Source: Cyanophora paradoxa
Lineage: Eukaryota; Glaucocystophyceae; Cyanophorales; Cyanophoraceae
Reading direction: 5' to 3'
Assembly: GCA_004431415.1 (NCBI GenBank)
Contig: QPMI01000099.1
Span: 186,001 to 250,000, forward strand
DNA length: 64,000 nucleotides
The notes beneath the pieces were generated by a model, which saw only the letters and a program-made list of their open reading frames with translations, had not been told where the DNA came from and did no database searches. Numbering within the stretch: position 1 is the first letter of the stretch; the number at the start of each line of letters is the position of its first letter. Shown piece by piece: positions 36,601 to 44,185 of the stretch. The position numbers and the translations under genes were made by a program.

Positions 36601-39600
36601 CGGTTCTGCGAGCGATCACTCCGATGCAGACGGCGATCTTGGGCGCGGATTCGGAGGGTGCGGTCCTCCTCGACGGCTTTGTGCCGAGCACCGAGGCTCA
36701 GCCTGTGCGCTGCACTGCTGTCCTCCACTACGGCGCCGGCGGGCAGCTGCTTGCAGCAGCCGCCAACTCCACCACTTCCATTTCAGGTGCGTCTGGACGC
36801 ACGTGCGCGTGCGCCGGCGCTCATATCGAAACTGAAGTGCACACTTGCAGCACCGTACTGCGCTCCAGCCGACTTGGTGGTCTCTTGCCCCGGACGCACA
36901 TTCCGCGACATAAAGTCGGATTCCATTCCATTCTCTGCGGCCTGGTCTTCAGCTCAAGTGGACTGCATTCCTCCGCACTATGCAGAGGTTGCTGTCACAT
37001 GCGCATCATCCCGAACGTTCGAGCAATACCGAATGTCAACGTCGGCCGCCCGCGTCGCTCCTAATGATTTGAGTTCATTCGTGACGCTCCCCGTGCCTCC
37101 TCTGTCACAAGACGTCACCTACATCTGTAATGGAACTCTCGCCTACTTTGGCGTGGGGCGCAACCGCAGTGCGACGGCGAAAATTCAGCAGGCTAATGCG
37201 ACTCTTTGCGTGGTCCCTGCAGGTGCGTTTCCACTTGCAGCTGCAGTTCCCATGCGCTTAATTTTATGCACGCAACTGATATGCATGATTATGATCAACC
37301 GCATCGCAGCTCCTCCACGGCTGGTGGTGGATGGATCGCTGAACTTCAGTGTGGCCGCCACCTCGCCGACAACCGTTGCGACTTCCCCCATCACTTGGCG
37401 CCTGTCCCCGTTCGGGGCGACGGACACCCCAGTCTATAAGAACCTGACAGTCGCTTGCGAGGGCGCCAAAGCTCTGTCCGCTACTGCGATTGCCAGCGCC
37501 AGCGCGATCGATATCGCAGCTGGTGCAGTCCAAGCAAGCTCAATGAACGTCTCAGGCCTTCAGGATGCCTTGGAATCTAGCATCGTTTGTGTAGCGACTC
37601 TCTCATACTCGGCACTCCCCGGCGCAAACGTCGAAGCGTTCCGCGCCACTGCATCGTCTTCAATCGAAGGTAATCCCTGAGAGAACAGCTCTAGATCTTT
37701 TCCAAGCCGGTCGGCTCATTTGCTCGCAGTGCCGGACAGGACGGTGCTCGAAGATTCCCTCACTTTCCGAATCGTCTCCGCGTCCATGTCCGCGGTCGAA
37801 GCCTCTGGGTTCTCGTGGCGAACCTCGCCTGGGCACGTCGGCACCCCCGCTTACGCGAACCTCACGGTCGCCTGCTCGTGCGAGAACGCGACCCGGGAGG
37901 CTGTACTCCAGGAGATCGCTCCGTCGGCGACGACGCTGCCGGGGGTGACACTCAGTCTAGACGGCTTCGCTCCGAACGTCGAGCCTCAAAGCGTGCACTG
38001 CAGCGCGCGACGCTGTACTACGGCTTTGGCGGCCGTCTGCGCGCCACGGCATCGAACTCCACAACCCTCGTTCCTGGTATGCGCTTCAATATATATAAAC
38101 GCGGGTCAGTCGATGGCAATTGAACACCCTCCAATCGATATCGCAGCAACGTTCTGCGCTCCAAGCGACCTTGCAGTCGCCTGCCCTCCGCATCCCCGCT
38201 TCCCCTACTCAAATGGCAGTATCAAGCCCGACGTGATTCTGACGGCAGCAGCATGGTCTTTGAATCACACGGATTGCATCCCTCCCCTCTACGGGAATCT
38301 GACCGTCGCCTGCGAGGGCCCCCCATTCAAAGGCCACGAATACCACAGCGTGACTGCGTCAGCCGCTCGCGCAGCCGGGGGAAATCTTACGAATGTCATG
38401 ACGATCGCCGTGCCTCCTCTATCCCAAAACGTCACATATCGCTGCAATGGCACTTTGGCATACTCTGGTGTGGGACACAACAGCAGCGCGACGGCGACGA
38501 TTCGGCAGTCGAACGCAACGTTGTGCGCAGTCCCTGCAGGTGAATAATTTCCACCTGCGCATGCAATATTAATTGCAACCTCCACGCGCGTCCTCAGCAT
38601 AACCTCTCACCCGCATCGCAGCTCCTCCACGCTCGGTGCTGGATGGATCGCTGAACTTCAGCGTGGCAGCCACCTCGCCGACAACCGTTGCAACTTCCCC
38701 CATCACCTGGCGCCTGTCCCCGTTCGGGGCGACGGACACCCCAGTCTACAGAAACCTGACAGTCGCCTGCGAGGGCGCCAATGTGACACGCTCGGCCGTC
38801 ACCACGAACATCTCGACTGCAGCTGTGTCGATTCAAGGACTGAACTTCACGAATTTGCCTTTGCCCGGCCCTCTTGGGCAGTACCTCATAACGTGCACGG
38901 CGTCGCTTTACTATGGTCAGAACGAGAGCGTGCACGGCGTGGCTCGCGCTCTGTCTCGACGCAGTTCCCCGTCGCCCTCAACTCTCCCGACGCCAACGCC
39001 GCCTGTGGTCCTTGATACGCCCCTACCTCTGCCGCCACCCGTTCCAGCGCCGGCAAATCGGAGCGTGGCTTCCATCACAGTCGGCGACCAAACAATGGAC
39101 ACTAGCTCGCTGACGGTTCTTTCGGACGGAGAGACTGTCTCTGTCGTCCTTCCTGAGCCGCTCGTGAAAGTCGTTCAAGACGTGAGCTGCTTTTAGTTTT
39201 CAAGCCGCGACCAGTATATATGTATTCGGCGACACTTTAAGCTTTTGCGCTGACCAATCGCAACCCATACATCGCAGGCTTCGAGCGAGTTCGTCACCAT
39301 ATCTCTTGACGCCCTCGCGGTTCGCCCCACAGTTTCGGGATCCTGGGCTCTGCGGCTGCATGAAATTAAAGCGCATATTTCGCAGGTCCAGGATCCGGAC
39401 ATCGATTTCGCAAATGTACGCGTCGTGCTACTAAGTGAAGAGGGCGGCGCGATTGAGACGATCGAGCTTGAACCAATTGTTCTCCCTGACAATCGAATTC
39501 GATTCAGTGCGCGCCGATGCATACTACGATATGCTCCACGCAAGTGCATTCGAATCCCACGCACTCGCAGAAATTCCTGCGCTCGCGCTGCGTCTCGAGG

Positions 39601-40227
39601 CGCAAAGGAGGCGGCGCGCCGCGCTTGGGTTCTCCCCTGGCCTGGTCGACCTCCGGATTCAGAGCCTGACCGGCGCTTTCCCGCCCATCGTTCTGAAGAA
39701 TGTTCGTCGGGCGAACACAATTATAAGACGCTCTTTCTCGCAGCACTGAACCGCGCGCGCGCATCATGAACAGGCTGTGCTCTGGAGCCCGAGCTCGCAA
39801 GAGCTGCCGAGTGGGGTGACCGGATCCGGAGGCGGTGGCCTGGCAGAGGGGGAAATTGCCGCCACGACAGACGCGGTTTTGCTGGCCGCTGAACTCGCTG
39901 TGGCCGAGGCCTCTGCGTCCGCCGCTGCAGGCGTGGAAGCGCAAGATGCTGACAAAGAGGTGCTCTCCTTAAAATAAAACAGATCTTATACTCATGATCA
40001 AGGCCCTTTCGCTGACCGGCGGTCCGTGTCGCCTCTAGACTCTGAAGGTGTTTACCGTCACGGGCGGCATCTGCTTTTTGCTGGCTGTCGCAGTGCTTGT
40101 GGCGGGAGCAATTCGAAATGGCAAGAAGAAGGGCAAACGGAAGTGGAGATGGTGGAGGCGCAAGAAAGCTAGCGAGGAGATTGCTGATAATGAGGTCAAC
40201 GTCACAGTCTCGCACAATGAGATGTGA
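21619..40227 (+). CDS. Giant type I membrane protein with ~28 Ig/FN3-like modules and three Kelch-like cassettes, multi-exon
   Basis: Seen: ATGs at 21619 and 21670; I prefer 21670 because it directly precedes a signal peptide (IAFCLRFLAFCVIV, then HQAAG). Modules of about 110 residues follow, with the pattern F-V...S..AV..S.ITWxLS..G..GSPxYxxxxVxC...GxP...YxxxCxAxLxYSG. Three larger cassettes have Kelch-like signatures: LFVAGG, YDSATNEWGT, DGKLFYFG. C-terminal exons encode a Pro-rich linker, an alpha-helical stretch, then the helix TVTGGICFLLAVAVLVAGAI with a Lys/Arg-rich tail ending TGA 40225-40227. N-glycosylation motifs are frequent. Many introns are 50-100 bp. I infer an adhesion or recognition protein. 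A 2-nt frame break near 38010 is noted separately, and the exon set is incomplete. Confidence 0.65.
21800..24590 (+). other. Ig/FN3-like modules 1-7 of the giant plus-strand gene
   Basis: Modules lie at about 21800-22150, 22240-22510, 22625-22940, 22945-23280, 23340-23730, 23860-24190 and 24265-24580. The fifth is a distinct subtype with extra cysteines and a CLVPAG end. The others end in CxAxL-Y-S/G. Exon edges use GTGCG-type donors, e.g. after module 1. Confidence 0.6.
24590..31500 (+). repeat. Three Kelch-like cassettes, the last two as [Ig-Ig-Kelch] units with ~2.6-kb period
   Basis: Kelch-like cassettes occupy about 24.6-26.25, 27.27-28.86 and 29.8-31.44 kb. Each includes ASWT.LALSGSCP, GWIHxGFGRKGFF, RSGPVSVVFG-type, LFVAGG, YDS...WGT, PRTELGQGAVYG and GKLFYFG blocks over several exons. 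Two Ig-like modules precede each (e.g. 26.31-26.75 with 26.82-27.17; 28.93-29.36 with 29.42-29.75). Modules starting near 26310, 28930 and 31510 all open with AExNVxPxGE/R, giving the period of about 2.6 kb. Kelch assignment is by motif; blade number is not resolved. Confidence 0.55.
31510..32840 (+). other. Ig/FN3-like modules 12-14, the last two a copy of modules 1-2
   Basis: Module 12 lies at about 31510-31860. Modules at 32035-32390 and 32480-32760 match 21800-22150 and 22240-22510 almost base for base, including the intervening intron with its TCTAAATTACAAGCTTCGAA sequence. This indicates a recent block duplication or gene conversion within the gene. Confidence 0.65.
32856..36790 (+). 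repeat. Tandem duplication, 1,794-bp unit, two full copies plus ~345 bp
   Basis: The landmark GTTCTCAACGG occurs at 32856, 34650 and 36444, exactly 1,794 bp apart, and near-identity runs through exons and introns. Each full unit encodes four modules: a SGFAWAVSPGRYGTP type, a cysteine-rich type (YCTPAGVAVSC to CSVPGG), a PPKGLVPGSLEF type and a FSVAVTNRTSVALSP type. The third copy diverges near 36790. Introns inside the unit keep the same phase. Confidence 0.9.
36435..38960 (+). other. Ig/FN3-like modules 23-28
   Basis: Modules at about 36435-36795, 36850-37220, 37310-37670, 37727-38080, 38130-38540 and 38620-38950. They repeat the cycle of a SGFxW type, a cysteine-rich CIPP...CxVPAG type and a DGSLNFSVAATSPTT type. 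The two last-type modules (37310 and 38620) are nearly identical over about 60 residues. Confidence 0.6.
40050..40227 (+). other. Transmembrane helix and basic cytoplasmic tail of the giant plus-strand protein
   Basis: The last exon follows acceptor CTCTAG and begins TLKVFTVTGG. About 20 hydrophobic residues are followed by RNGKKKGKRKWRWWRRKK and an acidic end before TGA. The positive-inside rule supports a type I topology with a short tail and no kinase or other enzyme domain. Confidence 0.75.
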
Positions 40228-41183
40228 ACTATTCATGTTAGAGCGCGCGAAGACAGGACAGATAGCACCTAGTAATGTAAGGCAGAACTCATACTTGCAT
40301 CGCTTCTTTACGTGACAAGAATTGATAGCGGACACCCGCAAAATTCATGGCTCGATGCGCTGAGCGTGTGGGGCAGGGGTGAGGAATTGATCATCGGATG
40401 GGGGCCCGGGGGAGGGGGGGGGGGGGGGGGGGGAAGGGGGGACGGGAGAGGACTCGGAAGCGGGGTGGGTGGGTGGGGGCACCTACGTCGCCCCCCGCGC
40501 ACTGTAAATAAATAAAATGAAAGCATTACAAAAGCATCGCTTATGATCGCCTCTTCGAACTCGCCATTCACTCCAGCTCAGATGTCGACGCCAGCTATGT
40601 CTATGTGGGCATGTGGAGGCGGGGAGCGGGTCGGGGCGCGTGCTGGACTTCACGAGAGAGTGCTGCAGGAGGCGGGAGAGGATCTCGGGAGTGATCGGGA
40701 GGCGTCGAGGGCGGTCAGAGGCCGGAGAGGCGTGCTCAATGCCCTTGAGGGCGCGCTGGAGGCGAGGGGAGGAGGACATGGCTCCGGTGCGCATGATTCG
40801 TACGCGTCCCGCGCCCCGCGCCGCCCGCGTGCTGAGGTGCTCGCACGTTCGCACTCAGCCTCCTCAATCATTCCTCCGGGTTTGCCCGCCCCCCCTTCCC
40901 CGGCCCCCTTCCCGCCCCCCCTTCCCGCCCCTCTCGAGGATGGCAAACCCAACGGTACGCCCCGCGCGGGCTGCTCCCGAGCACCTCGCGGGCTGACCCG
41001 GGCCCTAGCCGTCGAATCAGGTACCCCCCTGCTCCGTGGGGCTCCCCGCGGCCCTCCGCCGCCCCTGCCTATGCCTCCGCCGCCTCCGGCCGTCGTTGGT
41101 TGCCGCGGCCCCGCGCGGAGCGCGTCTCGGCCGCCCGCGCCGTGGCGGGCGATGATCTCGAGGGGTACCGGTGCGCCTCGCCC
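40228..41183. other. 3' flank, G homopolymer and outer left arm of an inverted duplication; no gene supported
   Basis: A run of 20 G lies at 40414-40433. From about 40550 the DNA matches, inverted, 52105-51880 and then 51350-51108. For example, GAACTCGCCATTCACTCCAG and GGGCTGCTCCCGAGCACCTC recur on the other strand. Open frames are Arg/Pro/Gly-rich shadows in very GC-rich DNA. Confidence 0.6.
40507..40516 (+). promoter_or_regulatory. Overlapping AATAAA polyadenylation signals
   Basis: Two overlapping AATAAA hexamers lie about 280 bp after the stop of the giant plus-strand gene, next to a GC-rich repeat. They are reasonable 3'-end signals, though this lineage may not use AATAAA. Confidence 0.35.
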
Positions 41184-43225
41184 TTTTTTTTTTTTTTTGA
41201 GTTTTCCGTAGTTTATTAGGGGACAGAGCCCCTGGTACACAAAAAACATCGTTTTCTGTCTACCCTAGGCCTAGGTCTACCCTAGGCCAACTAATATACT
41301 TTAGCCTAGTCTACTCCCCACTATTGGGTCTCCGACTAGGCGCCCCAAGGGCTAAACCCTATTGCGAGCCCCACCCCCTCTACCCTTGAGGCGGCTCTCT
41401 TGGAGCCTCCCCCCGCGACGGGCCCGGGCCGGTCACGATGGGGTGGGGTAGAGAGGTGGCAGGGGGCTGGGGCCGGGGAGATTGTTGGGCTGGCAAGCTC
41501 AGGGTTTAAAGCCAAGCGGCGAAATACCAAAGATGAGAAGAGAGAGGAGGAGATCTCCGCGGTGGTACATCGCGTGTTCCCGTGCAGGACAGAGAAGTGG
41601 GCGTGGAAGGCGGTGGAGGCGGCGGTGTCGGTGGAGCGACATGGAACAGATGGGACAGGTTGCTGGAGGGGCGAGATGGGGAGGGTGCAGCTGAAGGGCC
41701 CGTTTCGAGAAGGGGAAGGGTGGAGGAGGGGGGGGTGCGGGGGAGGAGGCTGGGGCGAGGGCCGGGCCTCTTCGGTGGGGGGGGCGGGGCGGCGGCCGGT
41801 CTTGTGGGGGAGGCCGGTCTTGAGGTTCGGGAAGAGGCTCGGGCACAGCTGATGCGGCTGCGGGCGACGCTCCGTCCCGCCGCTGGGCGTGACCGTGAGC
41901 AGCAGCAGGAGTGGAGGAAGCAGCTGCTGCTGTTCTAGATTTGCGGGGGCGAGGTCCGGGTCCGGAATTATTGCCTCGGGCTGCACGGAATCCCGCCGAC
42001 TCTTGAATTTCTCGAAGGAGGCGCGGGCGTCGCGTCCGCACTGTTGCCGTGCCATCGGCTTGTGCCGCTGGTGGGTCAAGCGGGGGCACTTGCGCCGGCG
42101 GACTGTCCTGTGGACTCTGGGGCCTGGCTATAGGAGAGCTCGAAATCGGCCTGGGGGGCGTCGTGGGGGTCGGGTTAGCTGCAGGCCTAGCTATAGAGGT
42201 GTCGCTGACGACCGACAGGCGCGGGCGGGGCTGGAAGAAGGTGCGGATGTCTGCTCGCGAGTTCCGGGCCGCAGGCCTAGGGGTAGTCTGCAGCTGCGCG
42301 CTCGGCGGAGGTCGGTGTTGGGGTTCCGGCGCGAGCGTGACTATTTTGGGCCTGGATGGGCCTGCAATGGCTTCGTCTTGGGGGCCGCGGTCTGTCTCGC
42401 TGGTTTTGGGGGGCGACGGTGGAGCGGTACATTTTCCTTTGCGTTTGTGCTGAGCCAGGGCTTCGGGGGAGGCAGCGGCGTAGCCGCACGTGCAGCTGAG
42501 GGGGGCATCCCTCGGCAGTTCTCCCGGAGCCGGCGCAGCCACCGGTATTGCCTGGGGCGGCTCGGGCTGAGAGGCGGTGCCCGTGGGCACCCCCGTATTC
42601 AAGGCCTGCGAGCCTAGAATCCGGGTAAGAATGAGGCCGCGCCAGGTGGCACAGTTAGACACGGTGCCCGTGAAGGGAGGCGTGTAGGCCTTGAGGTCAT
42701 GTTCCAAGGCGCGGACAAGCATTTCGGCAAAGGCGCAGACGAAAATCCCGCAGTTAAATCTGTCCTGTTGGGCCGGAATGGGGAATCGGGTGGCTGAGGG
42801 GAGGGGCCAGGTGAGAGCATTGTCGGCACCAGTCAGGGAGCCTGGGGCTTCACGTTCGCGCTCCATGTTGAGCCATTGAAGGAGGGGCAGGAGTTGACGG
42901 CGGGCCGCTGCTGGGCCCGGGAGATTGAATCCATCGTATAATTCAGCACGGCGAGCACGGAGGTGGAGGGCTGCAAGGATCCAGTGGCCCGGGGTGTGGA
43001 TAGGGAAGAGTAATAGGTCATAGTCAAACACATTAATTCCGCGCCCGGCGGTGCGACGGCGCAGGCGGGCGCTGTCCGCCGGCGTTATTGTCTGGGGAAT
43101 AGCGTCATAGAAAGTATGCGGGAAAAGTAAGACGCGGCGGCGGGGGTTAATTTCTCCGTTCGCAAGAAGGTTTAGTTGGGCGAGGTAGTAGTTGATGACG
43201 TCGGCGTTCACCCAGGACGTGCCGT
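41184..43225 (-). mobile_element. 5'-truncated retroelement remnant encoding a C48/Ulp1 protease
   Basis: On the minus strand it ends with a run of 15 A (41198-41184), preceded by AATAAACTACGG and a 5-bp-stem hairpin (41218-41233). The body carries one long frame. The right border, where sequence becomes the GC-rich duplicated repeat, is near 43212-43226. The poly(A) tail points to reverse transcription, as for a non-LTR retrotransposon or retro-copied transcript. About 120-bp imperfect direct repeats flank it (ending at 41183 and at 43351), and their last 16 bp (CCGGTGCGCCTCGCCC) are identical. Confidence 0.6.
41499..43211 (-). CDS. Ulp1/SENP-type C48 cysteine protease with C2H2-like finger and Pro-rich tail (element-borne, 5'-truncated)
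   Basis: The protein opens at NADVINYYLAQLN, the usual start of the Ulp1 fold. Then come GHWILAAL with the catalytic His, ELYDGFN with the Asp, and QDRFNCGIFVC with the oxyanion Gln and nucleophile Cys, all in order and spacing. A CTCGYAAASPEALAQHKRKGKC finger and about 300 Pro/Ser/Arg-rich residues follow. C48 proteases remove SUMO-like tags, and copies are often carried by eukaryotic transposons. The first residues may not be a true start, because the frame has an in-frame ...TSWVN just upstream at the truncated border. Catalytic residues are intact, but expression is doubtful. Confidence 0.7.
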   Translation of the reverse strand: MNADVINYYLAQLNLLANGEINPRRRVLLFPHTFYDAIPQTITPADSARLRRRTAGRGINVFDYDLLLFPIHTPGHWILAALHLRARRAELYDGFNLPGPAAARRQLLPLLQWLNMEREREAPGSLTGADNALTWPLPSATRFPIPAQQDRFNCGIFVCAFAEMLVRALEHDLKAYTPPFTGTVSNCATWRGLILTRILGSQALNTGVPTGTASQPEPPQAIPVAAPAPGELPRDAPLSCTCGYAAASPEALAQHKRKGKCTAPPSPPKTSETDRGPQDEAIAGPSRPKIVTLAPEPQHRPPPSAQLQTTPRPAARNSRADIRTFFQPRPRLSVVSDTSIARPAANPTPTTPPRPISSSPIARPQSPQDSPPAQVPPLDPPAAQADGTATVRTRRPRLLREIQESAGFRAARGNNSGPGPRPRKSRTAAAASSTPAAAHGHAQRRDGASPAAASAVPEPLPEPQDRPPPQDRPPPRPPHRRGPALAPASSPAPPPPPPFPFSKRALQLHPPHLAPPATCPICSMSLHRHRRLHRLPRPLLCPAREHAMYHRGDLLLSLLIFGISPLGFKP

Positions 43226-44185
43226 TCGGCCCCTGCGTAGGCCTCCGCCGCCTCCGGCCGCCGCTGGTCGCCGCGGCCCGCGCGGGCGCGTCTCGGCCGC
43301 CCGCGCCGCGGCGGGCGATGGTCTCGAGGGCACCGGTGCGCCTCGCCCTGCTTTTCGCCCCTTCGGGGCCCCATCGACCCCTCCTTGAGCAGGTGCGGCG
43401 GCCTGGGGAGGGCGTAAGCGTGAGGATGGGGCGCAGACCGGGCGGCGCGGGGCGGCGCGGGGCGGGGCGGGGCCCGAGGGCCTCGCCCCGGCCCTGCCCT
43501 CCGCGTTCCCCCGCATCCCGGCAGGCCGAGGCCCCGGCAGCCGAGGCCGCCTCGCTCCGCCCCGACTCGCGCTGCCGCTTCTTTGCGTCCGACGGACTCC
43601 TTTACATCTGGAGTAGCCATAGGCCTCCCGGCCCGTTCCTCTGCCCCGCCCCGCCCCCTCCCGACTACGGCCCGTAAGGAAGTCTTGTGCGGCAATCCCC
43701 GAAAAAGGGCCAGGATGTACGAGATCGTGCACACAAGCGAACGTGATGTCGAGTAATAGCAAAGAACCTAAGAATGCGCTGTTTTAAGCCTTGAAGAGCC
43801 GGGAAGAAAAGCGAAGCTGGCTGGCTGGCTGAGCGTCCGGGAAGGCACGCTACGTCCAAGCTACGCTACTCTGCACTACAGCGCATTGGTGTGGCGTGGC
43901 GGGGAGGGCCCCCGATCGATCGGAGGGCCCTACTCGAGTCGATGGGAGGAGATAGGGGGGCGGGGGAGGGGGAAGGAGGGGGGGGGGGGGGGAGGGGGGG
44001 GCGGGCGGGCGGAGGGTTGAGGGAGCGGGGTAGAGTAGCACATGTGGGGGAGGCCGCGATGTCCGAGAGAGGGCCCTCAGGGCGCCGCAAGGGGAGGAGG
44101 GAGGAGGAGGCGACGGCCGGCCGGTGCTGCGGCGGGCGGGCGCGGGGCGCCGGGGCGCTGCTCGCAGGCCCGCCGGGGCGCGGCC
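43226..44185. repeat. Left arm of the inverted duplication (inner part)
   Basis: Plus-strand 43.23-44.18 kb matches the complement of about 51.2-50.4 kb. Shared blocks include the TTTACATCTGGAGTAGCCAT region, the GCTGGCTGGCTG run at 43818-43830 and the CACATGTGGGGGAGGC block near 44040. A G-rich run (about 43979-44010) has become a C-rich run in the right arm. No gene is supported here; it is the 3' flank of the coiled-coil gene. Confidence 0.75.
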
